Positions 16,436-24,386 of a stretch of DNA of 64,000 nucleotides are shown one piece after another. The stretch's first letter is position 1, and each line of letters starts with the position of its first letter. The DNA comes from Streptomyces antioxidans (lineage in GTDB: Bacteria > Actinomycetota > Actinomycetes > Streptomycetales > Streptomycetaceae), in contig NZ_LAKD02000015.1 of the NCBI RefSeq assembly GCF_000968685.2, positions 1 through 64,000 on the forward strand. Direction: 5' to 3'. A model generated the notes under the pieces. The model searched no databases and was not told where the DNA came from. It was given only the letters and a program-made list of their open reading frames with translations. Both the position numbers and the translations under genes were made by a program.

Positions 16436-17908
16436 TCACTTGTCGCTCTCGGCCGCCAGTACGGCCTGCATCACGTGCTTGGCGATCGGGGCGGCCAGCT
16501 TGCCGCCGGCGATGTCGCCGCGGAGGGTGTTGGACCCCTCGATGACGACCGCGACCGCGACCGGCGAGCCGTCCTCCCCCTTGGCGTAGGAGATGAACCA
16601 CGCATAGGGGTTCTTGCTGTTGGCGACGCCGTGCTGCGCGGTGCCGGTCTTGCCACCGACCGTGACGCCCGGGATCTGGGCGCTGGTGCCGGTGCCCTCC
16701 TTGACCACGGTCTCCATCATGCTCTGGAGCTTCTGGGCGTTCTCCGAGGTGAGCGGCTGGCTCATCTGCTCCGGGTCGGTCTGCTCGATGGTGTTGAGGT
16801 TCGGGGCGCGCAGCGAGTCGACCATGTACGGCTTCATCAGCTTGCCGTCGTTGGCGACGGCGGCGGCGACCATCGCCATCTGCAGCGGGGTGGCCCGGTT
16901 GTCGAACTGGCCGATGGCCGACATCGCGTTGCCCGGCCGGTCCATGTCCTCGGGGTAGACGCTGGCGTAGGCGCGGACGGGGGTGTCGACCGTCTCGTTG
17001 AAGCCGAACTTCTCGGCCTCCTCCCGCACCTTCTCCTGGCGGAGGTCGTCACCGAGCTTGCCGAAGACCGTGTTGCAGGAGTAGCGGAGTGCCTGCCGCA
17101 GCGAGGCGTTCTTGCAGGGGATGTTCCCCTCGTTGGGCAGGTTCTGGCTGGACAGCGGGAGCTTCCAGGGGTCCGGGGAGTCGGTCGCCGCGTCGATGTC
17201 GGTGTACTTGCCGTTCTCCAGCGCGGCCGCGGCGGTGACGACCTTGAAGGTCGAACCGGGCGGGTAGGTCTGACGGAGCGCCCGGTTGAGCATCGGGTCG
17301 TCCTTGTCCGTCTTCGGCTGGAGCCCGAGCCACGCCTTCTTGTCCTTGGAGGTGGCGCCCGCGATCTTCGACGGGTCGTAGCTCGGGGTGGAGGCGAGGG
17401 CGAGGATCTTGCCGGTGCGCGGGTCGAGCGCGGCGACGGCGCCCTTCTTGTCACCGAGGCCCTGGAACGCGGCCTCCTGGGCCTTGCGGTTCAGGGTGGT
17501 GATGACGTCGCCGCCCTTCTGCTTCTTGCCGGTGACCATGTCGATCGTCCGGTTGAAGAAGAGGCGGTCGTCGTTGCCCGTAAGGATGCCGTCCTCGATG
17601 TTCTCGATCTGGTTGGCGCCGTACGCCTGTGAGGCGAATCCGGTGACCGGCGCCCACATGGGGCCGTCCTTGTAGGTGCGCTTGTACTTGAAGTCGATGC
17701 CGTTGGTCTCGGCGGATCCGGTGATCGGCTGTCCGTCGACGATGATGTTGCCGCGCGGCTGGCTGTAACGGGCGATCAGGACCCGGTGGTTGCTCTCGTG
17801 GTTCTTCAGGTCGTCGGCCTGGACGTACTGGATCCAGTTGTCCCGCACCAGCAGGGCGAGGACGAGGAGTCCGCAGAAGATCGCGATTCGGCGCAGGGGC
17901 TTGTTCAC
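16436..17908 (-). CDS. pbpA: Penicillin-binding protein PbpA (transpeptidase)
   Basis: 490 residues. GTG start overlapping the rodA stop (GTGA). One N-terminal signal anchor (about 7-21), a dimerisation domain with the SQPRGNI motif, then the transpeptidase domain with the active-site tetrad Ser219-T-F-Lys222, SCN (277-279) and KTGTA (420-424). All catalytic motifs are intact, so it is an active class B PBP that cross-links peptidoglycan outside the membrane. It works with the RodA/FtsW-type glycosyltransferase encoded just upstream. Control by PknB phosphorylation is known for mycobacterial PbpA and is likely here. Confidence 0.97.
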   Translation of the reverse strand: MNKPLRRIAIFCGLLVLALLVRDNWIQYVQADDLKNHESNHRVLIARYSQPRGNIIVDGQPITGSAETNGIDFKYKRTYKDGPMWAPVTGFASQAYGANQIENIEDGILTGNDDRLFFNRTIDMVTGKKQKGGDVITTLNRKAQEAAFQGLGDKKGAVAALDPRTGKILALASTPSYDPSKIAGATSKDKKAWLGLQPKTDKDDPMLNRALRQTYPPGSTFKVVTAAAALENGKYTDIDAATDSPDPWKLPLSSQNLPNEGNIPCKNASLRQALRYSCNTVFGKLGDDLRQEKVREEAEKFGFNETVDTPVRAYASVYPEDMDRPGNAMSAIGQFDNRATPLQMAMVAAAVANDGKLMKPYMVDSLRAPNLNTIEQTDPEQMSQPLTSENAQKLQSMMETVVKEGTGTSAQIPGVTVGGKTGTAQHGVANSKNPYAWFISYAKGEDGSPVAVAVVIEGSNTLRGDIAGGKLAAPIAKHVMQAVLAAESDK

Positions 17909-19317
17909 GGTCGGACCACCTGGGTCATCTCGGCGTCTGTGGTGGGGGCTGGCATCGGCGCCGGGCGGCGCGCGGTGTCGCTTACCTTGATCAGAATGGC
18001 GACGAGCGCCCAGTTGGCGATGACGGACGAACCACCCGATGCGATGAACGGCATGGTCATACCGGTCAGCGGGATGAGGCCCATCACACCGCCCGCGACG
18101 ACGAAGACCTGGATGGCGAAGGCCGCGGACAGGCCGATGGCCAGCAGCTTGCCGAACGGATCACGGGCGGCGAGGGCGGTGCGCACACCACGCTCCACGA
18201 TCAGGCCGTAGAGCAGCAGGAGCCCCATGGTGCCCGCGAGCCCCAGCTCCTCGCCGACGGTGGCCAGGATGAAGTCGGAGTTGGCGGCGAAGCCGATGAG
18301 GTCGGAGTTGCCCTGGCCGAGGCCGGTGCCGAAGACGCCGCCCGAGCCGAAGGCCATCAGCGCCTGGGCGATCTGGTCGCTGCCTCCGGCCTTGGCCACC
18401 GCGAAGGGGTCGAGCCAGGCGTCCACACGCGACTGGACGTGCGGTTCGAAGGTGGCGACGCCGACCGCTCCGGCCGCGGACATCAGCAGACCGAAGACGA
18501 TCCAGCTGGTGCGCTCGGTGGCGACGTACAGCATCACGACGAAGAGGCCAAAGAACAGCAGCGAGGTGCCCAGGTCGGTCTCGAAGACCAGGATGAGGAT
18601 GCTGATCCCCCAGACCACCAGGATCGGGCCGAGGTCGCGCCCGCGCGGCAGGTACAGGCCCATGAAGCGGCGGCTGGCCAGGGCGAGCGCGTCCCGCTTG
18701 ACCATCAGATAGCCGGAGAAGAACACGGCGATGATGATCTTGGCGAACTCACCGGGCTGGATGGAGAAGCCGCCGATGGTGATCCAGATGCGGGCGCCGA
18801 AGCGGGCCGGGAAGAACATCGGCAGGATCAGCAGGATCAGCGCCACCACCATGGAGATGTAGGTGTAGCGCTGGAGGAGACGGTGGTCCTTGAGCAGGAT
18901 CAGCACGCCGACGAAGAGGGCGACGCCCAGCGCCGAGTAGATCAGCTGGTTGGGCGCCGAGGGCGAGAAGACCGTATGGGCGTCCTCCGCCCGCTGGGCC
19001 AGCCGCCTGGACTGGTCGAGACGCCAGATGAGCACCAGCCCCAGCCCGTTGAGGAGCGTGGCGATCGGCAGCAGCAGCGGGTCCGCGTACGGCGCGAACT
19101 TCCGGACCACCAGATGGCCGACCCCGGCCAGCAGACCGAGGCCCAGGCCGTAGCTGAGCATGCCGGAGGGCATCTCGTCGCTGAGCGCCAGACCCGCGTT
19201 GGCGTAGGCGAAGACCGGGATGATCACCGCGAAGACGAGCATGGCCAGCTCGGTGTTCCGCCTGCTCGGCGGCCCGGCCGTACTGATCGTCGTCGTGTTG
19301 GTCGTACTACTGCTCAT
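17905..19317 (-). CDS. rodA: RodA/FtsW/SpoVE-family peptidoglycan glycosyltransferase
   Basis: 470 residues from the ATG at 19317; the larger open frame upstream lies over pstP and is not used. About twelve hydrophobic helices with SEDS hallmarks: the KFAPYADPLLLP region, FETDLGTSLLFFG, the GSGGVFGTGLGQGNS loop, ATVGEELGLAG, and the C-terminal TGMTMPFIASGGSS. SEDS proteins polymerise lipid II in the membrane and pair with class B PBPs; here pbpA follows with a 4-nt overlap. It could be called FtsW-like by sequence, but its position in the pstP-pknB operon fits RodA. Confidence 0.97.
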   Translation of the reverse strand: MSSSTTNTTTISTAGPPSRRNTELAMLVFAVIIPVFAYANAGLALSDEMPSGMLSYGLGLGLLAGVGHLVVRKFAPYADPLLLPIATLLNGLGLVLIWRLDQSRRLAQRAEDAHTVFSPSAPNQLIYSALGVALFVGVLILLKDHRLLQRYTYISMVVALILLILPMFFPARFGARIWITIGGFSIQPGEFAKIIIAVFFSGYLMVKRDALALASRRFMGLYLPRGRDLGPILVVWGISILILVFETDLGTSLLFFGLFVVMLYVATERTSWIVFGLLMSAAGAVGVATFEPHVQSRVDAWLDPFAVAKAGGSDQIAQALMAFGSGGVFGTGLGQGNSDLIGFAANSDFILATVGEELGLAGTMGLLLLYGLIVERGVRTALAARDPFGKLLAIGLSAAFAIQVFVVAGGVMGLIPLTGMTMPFIASGGSSVIANWALVAILIKVSDTARRPAPMPAPTTDAEMTQVVRP

Positions 19318-19339
19318 GCGTGGACGGCCCCTTACGGCT

Positions 19340-20947
19340 TCACTGCTGGGTGCTGCTGCACTGCGGGACCAACTTCTTCTCCTCCTCCGAGAGGGTGGGG
19401 CCGGGCTGCGGAGTGGGAGATGCCGTCGGCGTGGGCTTGCTGGTGGCCTTGGCTGCGTGCGCCCCGAGCTGGTTCTCGTTCTTCTGGTCCCCGGGCTTGC
19501 CGCCGCTGCTCTGGGACGGGTCGGCGCTGCTGGAGCCACCTCCGCTGGGCGCCTTGTCGTCCTTGTCCTTGCCCTTGCCCTTGTCGCCGGGGGTGAGGTC
19601 CTTCTGGCTCTCCTCGGCGCTCTTCTGGGCGTCGGCCTTCTTGCAGGCGCTGGCGAGGGTGGCGAGGTCCTTGGTCTTGTCCTGGGCCTGGCCCAGTCCG
19701 CTGACCGTGATGGTGTCCTCCACACGGCCGCGCTGGTCGGCCGGGAGGTACTTGAGTTCGATCTCGCGGTGGTCCTCATGGACCTTGTTGAGCTTGATCC
19801 AGGCCAGATCCTGGCTGATGCCCTGGTAGATCGCGACATGGTCGCCATTGGAGCCCACGTAGTACTGCGTCTGGGTCCAGCGATAGCCGCCGTAGAGGCC
19901 GCCACCGATCACGGCGAGGCCGAGCACGATGAAGAGCGACCGCTTGGCCCATGTCTTGCCGCCGCCCTTCTTGGTGAAGTCGCCGTCGGCGTAGTCGCCG
20001 TAACTGCCATGCGGCATACCGCCGATGGCCGGAGCGCCGCTGCCGGGCGGTCCGAAGCCGCCGTGCGCGTCGCCCTGCTGCGGCGGTACGGACCGGCCGA
20101 GCTCGGCGGCCCGGCCCGCGGGGGTGTGCGCGGCGCCGCCGTCCCCGAGCGGGACCTGGTTCTCGGCGACCGCGCCCACGATCACGGGGGTGTCGTTGAG
20201 CTGGGCGGCGAGGGTGTCGGCGCCGTCGACGTCGAGGACGTCCGCGACGATGCAGGTGATGTTGTCGGGGCCGCCGCCGCGCAGGGCGAGCTGGATCAGC
20301 TCCTGCACGGTCTCGTGGGGGCCCTGGTAGCTGGCGAGGGTGTCCTCGAGGGTCTGGTGGCTCACGACGCCGGACAGGCCGTCGGAGCAGATCAGATAGC
20401 GGTCACCGGCCCGGACCTCGCGGATGGAGAGATCGGGCTCCACATGGTCGCCGCTGCCCAGCGCGCGCATCAGCAGGGAGCGCTGCGGGTGGGTGCCCGC
20501 CTCCTCCTCGGTGATCCGGCCCTCGTCGACCAGGCGCTGCACCCAGGTGTGGTCCTGGGTGATCTGGGTGAGCACCCCGTCGCGCAGCAGATACGCGCGC
20601 GAGTCGCCCACGTGCACCAGACCGAGCCGCTGGCCGGTCCACAGCAGGGCGGTGAGCGTGGTGCCCATGCCCTCCAGCTGCGGATCCTCCTCGACCATGA
20701 CGCGCAGCTGGTCATTGGCCCGCTGTACGGCACTGCCGAGGGACGTCAGGATGTCCGAGCCCGGGACGTCGTCGTCGAGCTGGACGAGGGTGGAGATCAC
20801 CTCGGAGCTGGCGACCTCACCGGCGGCCTGCCCGCCCATGCCGTCGGCGATCGCGAGCAGCCGGGGACCGGCGTAGCCGGAATCCTCGTTCCCCTCCCGG
20901 ATCATGCCCTTGTGCGATCCGGCCGCGAAACGCAGTGACAGACTCAT
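19340..20947 (-). CDS. pstP: PP2C-family Ser/Thr protein phosphatase PstP
   Basis: 535 residues from the ATG at 20947 (GAGG upstream). The PP2C domain (about 1-240) has all metal-binding motifs: EGNEDS (18-23), DGMGG (35-39), GDSR (114-117), SDG (188-190) and GPDN (226-229). After a Gly/Pro linker comes one transmembrane helix (about 337-355), then an extracytoplasmic domain of about 180 residues ending in a low-complexity Ser/Lys/Pro tail. It is the sole phosphatase encoded here and should reverse phosphorylation by PknB and the other kinases. It lies between fhaB (75 bp) and rodA (22 bp). Confidence 0.98.
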   Translation of the reverse strand: MSLSLRFAAGSHKGMIREGNEDSGYAGPRLLAIADGMGGQAAGEVASSEVISTLVQLDDDVPGSDILTSLGSAVQRANDQLRVMVEEDPQLEGMGTTLTALLWTGQRLGLVHVGDSRAYLLRDGVLTQITQDHTWVQRLVDEGRITEEEAGTHPQRSLLMRALGSGDHVEPDLSIREVRAGDRYLICSDGLSGVVSHQTLEDTLASYQGPHETVQELIQLALRGGGPDNITCIVADVLDVDGADTLAAQLNDTPVIVGAVAENQVPLGDGGAAHTPAGRAAELGRSVPPQQGDAHGGFGPPGSGAPAIGGMPHGSYGDYADGDFTKKGGGKTWAKRSLFIVLGLAVIGGGLYGGYRWTQTQYYVGSNGDHVAIYQGISQDLAWIKLNKVHEDHREIELKYLPADQRGRVEDTITVSGLGQAQDKTKDLATLASACKKADAQKSAEESQKDLTPGDKGKGKDKDDKAPSGGGSSSADPSQSSGGKPGDQKNENQLGAHAAKATSKPTPTASPTPQPGPTLSEEEKKLVPQCSSTQQ

Positions 20948-21022
20948 GCGCACCTCGCCCGTCGGCTCCGGGTACAGCCCCTTGCCAACCACGCTGCCCA
21001 CCCTCCGGTCGTCATGGTCCTA

Positions 21023-21550
21023 CTACTTCCGCAGCTCGATGACGGTCTTGCCGATACGGATCGGCGCACCCAGCTGAATCGGTGTCGGTGTGGTGAGTCG
21101 GGTCCGGTCGAGATAGGTGCCGTTGGTGGACCCGAGATCCTCGACGATCCACTGGCCGTCACGGTCGGGGTAGATCCTGGCATGCCTGCTGGAGGCGTAG
21201 TCGTCGTCCAGCACGATTGTTGAATCGTGCGCACGGCCGAGGGTGATGGTCTGCCCCTGCAGGGCGACCGTGGTGCCGGTGAGCGTGCCCTCGGAGACCA
21301 CCAGCTTGGTGGGGGCACCGCGGCGGCCGCGGCCCCCGGACTGCTGGCGCTGCGGCGGCGGCGCGCTCTGCTGCCGCTGTTGCTGCTGCTGCGCTTGCGG
21401 CCGGTCCGGGCCGCCGCGCCGCGCGGAACCGCGCTGGGTCACGCGGGTCCCGAACAGGTCGCTGCGGATGACCTGGACGGCCACGATGACGAACAGCCAC
21501 AGTACGGCGAGGAAACCCAACCGCATGACCGTGAGGGTCAGCTCTGACAT
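21023..21550 (-). CDS. fhaB: FHA-domain membrane protein FhaB (FipA-like)
   Basis: 175 residues from the ATG at 21550. An N-terminal transmembrane helix (about 8-28), a Gln-rich linker (polyQ with prolines, 50-72), then a C-terminal FHA domain with GRAHDSTIVLDDDYASSRHA and LGSTNGTYL, the phosphothreonine-binding loops. It reads phosphorylation by PknB-type kinases at the membrane. The mycobacterial relative FipA/FhaB links FtsZ and FtsQ. Separated from fhaA by 10 bp, so co-transcribed. Confidence 0.95.
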   Translation of the reverse strand: MSELTLTVMRLGFLAVLWLFVIVAVQVIRSDLFGTRVTQRGSARRGGPDRPQAQQQQQRQQSAPPPQRQQSGGRGRRGAPTKLVVSEGTLTGTTVALQGQTITLGRAHDSTIVLDDDYASSRHARIYPDRDGQWIVEDLGSTNGTYLDRTRLTTPTPIQLGAPIRIGKTVIELRK

Positions 21551-21560
21551 TGCCCCCGCT

Positions 21561-22409
21561 TCACCCTTCGGCTTGCCGGTAAACGATGGTGGTGCTGCCC
21601 ACGACGATCCGCGAGCCGTCGCGGAGCGTAGCGCGCGTGGTGTGCTGTCCGTCCACCACGATGCCGTTCGTCGACCCGAGATCCTGGATGGTCGGTGGGG
21701 TTCCGACCCGGATCTCACAGTGTCTGCGGGAGACACCGGGATCGTCGATCCGCACGTCAGCGTCGGTGGAGCGGCCCAGGACCAGCGTGGGCCGGGAGAT
21801 CTGGTGGCGGGTGCCGTTGATCTCGATCCAACGCCGGGTCTGACCCTGCGGCTGGACTCCGGCTCCGGCCGCCGCTCCGCCGCCGCGGGGCGCCGGACGG
21901 GCGGCGGGGGGCGCGGACGGCATCGGCGGGGCACCGGCGGGCTGGGCGGGGTAGCCGTAACCGCCGGGGCGCTGCTGCGGGGCCACTCCGGCACCGGCGC
22001 GGCCCGCCGCGGGCTGCTCCGGGCTCTGGGACTCGCTGGAGGCCAGGGTCCGGCTGCGCACCCGGTACAGGCCGGTGTCGAGGTCATCGGCCTTCTGCAG
22101 ATGGACCTTGATGCCGCCCATGAAGGTGTATCGCTGCTGCTTGGCGTAGTCGCGGACCATTCCGGCCAGCTCGTCGCCGAGCTGGCCGGAATACGGGCTG
22201 AGCCGCTCGTAGTCGGGCGCGCTCAGCTCGACGATGAAGTCGTTGGGGACGACCGTCCGGTCGCGGTTCCAGATCGTGGCGTTGTTGTCGCACTCGCGCT
22301 GGAGCGCACCGGCGATCTCGACCGGCTGGACCTCGGACTTGAACACCTTGGCGAAGGTGCCGTTCACGAGGCCCTCGAGACGCTGCTCGAAGCGTTTCAG
22401 TACTCCCAC
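21561..22409 (-). CDS. fhaA: FHA-domain protein FhaA with DUF3662 domain
   Basis: 282 residues; GTG at 22409 with a perfect GGAGG 6 nt upstream. The N-terminal DUF3662 domain (about 1-115, 'MGVLKRFEQRLEGLVNGTFAKVFKSEV' region) is followed by a disordered Pro/Gly/Ala linker and a C-terminal FHA domain (about 195-275) with LGRSTDADVRI, SRRH and LGSTNGI. In mycobacteria FhaA binds the phosphorylated pseudokinase MviN/MurJ-type partner and restrains peptidoglycan synthesis. First gene of the six-gene minus-strand operon; its promoter must lie in 22410-22735. Confidence 0.95.
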   Translation of the reverse strand: MGVLKRFEQRLEGLVNGTFAKVFKSEVQPVEIAGALQRECDNNATIWNRDRTVVPNDFIVELSAPDYERLSPYSGQLGDELAGMVRDYAKQQRYTFMGGIKVHLQKADDLDTGLYRVRSRTLASSESQSPEQPAAGRAGAGVAPQQRPGGYGYPAQPAGAPPMPSAPPAARPAPRGGGAAAGAGVQPQGQTRRWIEINGTRHQISRPTLVLGRSTDADVRIDDPGVSRRHCEIRVGTPPTIQDLGSTNGIVVDGQHTTRATLRDGSRIVVGSTTIVYRQAEG

Positions 22410-22735
22410 CGGGCACCTCCTTCCTCAGTCGTGCTCTGGGTCGTCCTGGTACTGCTTACTGATCGTATCCACGCGTCGGGAAATCGGGTGGTTCCCCTTC
22501 CTGGCCCTGTGGAGCAGTGTCACCCCTCACAGGGATCGTAGAGGTGCCCTGACGACAGTGTCCCGCAACCGTGACGCTCCACGGACGGGTGGGTGCGGGG
22601 GCCCCGGTAACGGGTGTGATCGCACCCCAGGGGGCGTGCTAGTGTTCTGGATGTCGGAAGGCGCTCCACACGGACCGGGCGGATCACGAAGATCGGATCG
22701 GGGAGCGGGGCGAGTGGCCGGACGGCGGCACCCAT
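22410..22735. promoter_or_regulatory. Intergenic promoter region for the fhaA operon and tRNA-Leu
   Basis: 326 bp with no plausible gene. For tRNA-Leu the best -10 is TAGTGT at 22640-22645, about 90 bp before the mature tRNA. A near-palindrome GGGTGTGATCGCACCC spans its -35 position. The fhaA ribosome site GGAGG is at the left edge. I cannot assign the fhaA promoter by eye. Confidence 0.45.
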
Positions 22736-22822
22736 GCGCGGGTGGCGGAATAGGCAGACGCGCTGGATTCAGGTTCCAGTGCCCGAAAGGGCGTGGGGGT
22801 TCAACTCCCCCCTCGCGCACCA
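22736..22822 (+). tRNA. tRNA-Leu (anticodon CAG)
   Basis: A class II tRNA of 87 nt including an encoded CCA. Acceptor stem GCGCGGG/CTCGCGC with one G-U pair, anticodon stem CTGGA/TCCAG enclosing TTCAGGT (anticodon CAG), a long variable arm (GCCCGAAAGGGC) and T arm GGGGGTTCAACTCCCCC. Confidence 0.98.
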
Positions 22823-22827
22823 GTCGG

Positions 22828-22872
22828 AGCGGGTCTCTCCGGAGTGACGAAAGTCGCTCGGAGGGGCCCGCT
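22828..22872 (+). terminator. Hairpin following tRNA-Leu
   Basis: Outer stem AGCGGG/CCCGCT with an inner AGTGAC-GAAA-GTCGCT stem-loop, starting 6 nt after the CCA end. A second hairpin (GCAGGGG...CCCCTGC, 22904-22936) follows and may terminate azoR transcription from the other side. Confidence 0.7.
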
Positions 22873-23038
22873 TCGCGTTTGTCCCGGACTTCCTCAGAAA
22901 GCGGCAGGGGCCTCCCCGAGGAGGGGAGACCCCTGCTGTCTGGGCCGTCTGAGCCGCCTGAGGTCAGGTAGGACCGGAGCGGGCTGGTTGGGCGGGTCGG
23001 GCGGAACGGTCGGATCGGGCTGGGGCGGGCCGGTCGGA

Positions 23039-23698
23039 TCAGGCGGCGGCGAAGCGCGTGGCGAGCTCCTTGGCCTTGGCCGCGGCGTCCTCGTGGGCCT
23101 TCGTCTTGGAGGCGTCAGCGAGCTCGATCAGATCGGCCATGGCCGGATTGGTACGGGCCAACGTGAGTTCCGGCACAACGAAGGTGACATCGAGGCCGAG
23201 GCCGTCTTCGCCCAGGGCCTTCCCGAGGTAGTTCGTCACGAACTCGAAGCTCTCCCGCGGGGTGCCCGGGCCGTAACCGCCGCCGCGGCTGGCGACGACG
23301 ACCGCCGGGGTGCCCGAGGTGGTGGTCTCCCCGCCGCCCGAGGTGCGGCCCATGATGATCACGTGGTCCAGCCACGCCTTGAGGGTGGAGGGAATCGTGA
23401 AGTTGTACATGGGGGCGCCGATCAGGACCACGTCGGCCTGCTCGAGCTCCCCGGCAAGGGTCTCCCGGAGGGCGAAGGCGGCGTGCTGCTCGGAGGTGCG
23501 CTGGTCGGCGGCGGCGAAACCGGCGGCTGCAGCGAGGCCGTCCAGGTGTGGCAGCGGCTCGGCGGCCAGGTCGCGATAGATCACCGTGCCGCTCGGGTGC
23601 TGGGCCTCCCACTCCTTGCGGAAGGTGGCCGTGACCGAGCGGGAAGCGGAGGCTTCGCCGGGGAAGACGGAGGTGTCGAGGTGCAGAAGGGTCGGCAT
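23039..23698 (-). CDS. azoR: FMN-dependent NADH:quinone/azo oxidoreductase (flavodoxin-like fold)
   Basis: 219 residues from the ATG at 23698 (GGAGG 5 nt upstream). A flavodoxin-like fold with the SxxSxSR-type FMN phosphate loop near the N-terminus (LDTSVFPGEASASRSV), the conserved APMYNFTIPSTLKAWLDHV segment and the ASRGGGYGPG loop. AzoR-type enzymes reduce quinones and azo dyes by two electrons, protecting against electrophiles. It is divergent from an HxlR-family regulator gene, the usual arrangement in which the regulator senses electrophiles and represses the reductase. Confidence 0.93.
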   Translation of the reverse strand: MPTLLHLDTSVFPGEASASRSVTATFRKEWEAQHPSGTVIYRDLAAEPLPHLDGLAAAAGFAAADQRTSEQHAAFALRETLAGELEQADVVLIGAPMYNFTIPSTLKAWLDHVIIMGRTSGGGETTTSGTPAVVVASRGGGYGPGTPRESFEFVTNYLGKALGEDGLGLDVTFVVPELTLARTNPAMADLIELADASKTKAHEDAAAKAKELATRFAAA

Positions 23699-23812
23699 GG
23701 ATGCCTCCAGTGACAAGGTTCGGGAAGGAGCCAGTAATACCTACGTACCTACAGAAGGCACAGTAGCTTACTTTTTCGTAGTCCCGAACCAGAACGCAGT
23801 AGTCTGTATTCC
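23699..23812. promoter_or_regulatory. Divergent azoR/hxlR control region with repeated CTAC/GTAG half-sites
   Basis: Contains TACCTACGTACCTAC (centre TACGTA), AGTAGCTTACT and CGTAGT elements, that is, several GTA/TAC half-sites of the kind bound by HxlR proteins. A TAGTCT -10-like hexamer at 23800-23805 puts transcription start at or within a base or two of the hxlR ATG (23813). Confidence 0.55.
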
Positions 23813-24190
23813 ATGGCGAAGGATCGTGGGGACCACAACGAGCAGGCCTGCAAGCAGGTCGACGGCGAGATGACGCGGTTCTTCGAGCTGTTCGGCAAGC
23901 GATGGACGGGACTGATCGTGGCCGTGCTGACGGAGCAGGGGGCGTACTTCGCCGAACTGCGGCGGGCCATCCCGGGGATCAGCGAGCGGATGCTGTCGGA
24001 CCGGCTCACCGAGCTCACCACGGCGGGCCTGGTGGTGCGGGAGGTCGACGCGGGGCCGCCGCTGCGGGTGGCCTATCGGTTGACGGACGCGGGGAGGGCG
24101 CTGGAGCCCGCGCTGAAGGAGCTGTCGCGGTGGGCGGAGAACCATCTGCCCTCGGGCGGTGAGGACTGTCCGAAGCAGTTCCGGGGCTGA
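23813..24190 (+). CDS. HxlR-family winged-helix transcriptional regulator
   Basis: 125 residues. The HxlR/MarR-like winged helix has the signature ELFGKRWTGLIVAVL, FAELRRAIPGISERMLSDRLTEL recognition region and the YRLTDAGRALEP wing, as well as a Cys13 near the N-terminus (NEQACKQVDG) and a C-terminal Cys, positions used for thiol sensing in this family. Probably represses azoR and itself until electrophile stress. The gene seems to lack a Shine-Dalgarno site and may be leaderless. Confidence 0.92.
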   Translation: MAKDRGDHNEQACKQVDGEMTRFFELFGKRWTGLIVAVLTEQGAYFAELRRAIPGISERMLSDRLTELTTAGLVVREVDAGPPLRVAYRLTDAGRALEPALKELSRWAENHLPSGGEDCPKQFRG

Positions 24191-24200
24191 GCCGGAGCGC

Positions 24201-24276
24201 TTTTTGATCCGGGGCCTGCCCGCTTCTTGATCTGGGGCCCGCGTTCTGATCGGGGACCGCGTTCTGATCTGGGGTT
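24201..24276. repeat. Four degenerate repeats after hxlR
   Basis: A TTYTGATCYGGGG-like unit occurs four times at about 20-bp spacing (near 24201, 24224, 24243, 24262). A one-mismatch DnaA box, TTTTCCACA, follows at 24295-24303. Non-coding spacer. Confidence 0.6.
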
Positions 24277-24386
24277 TTGCCATGATCGTCAAGGTTTTCC
24301 ACAGGCTCTGACGGGGTGGGTCGACAGGGGGTACGGTCGGCTCAGTCGATTCAGTCGATGTCGTGTGCGAGAAGGGCGGGGGCGCG

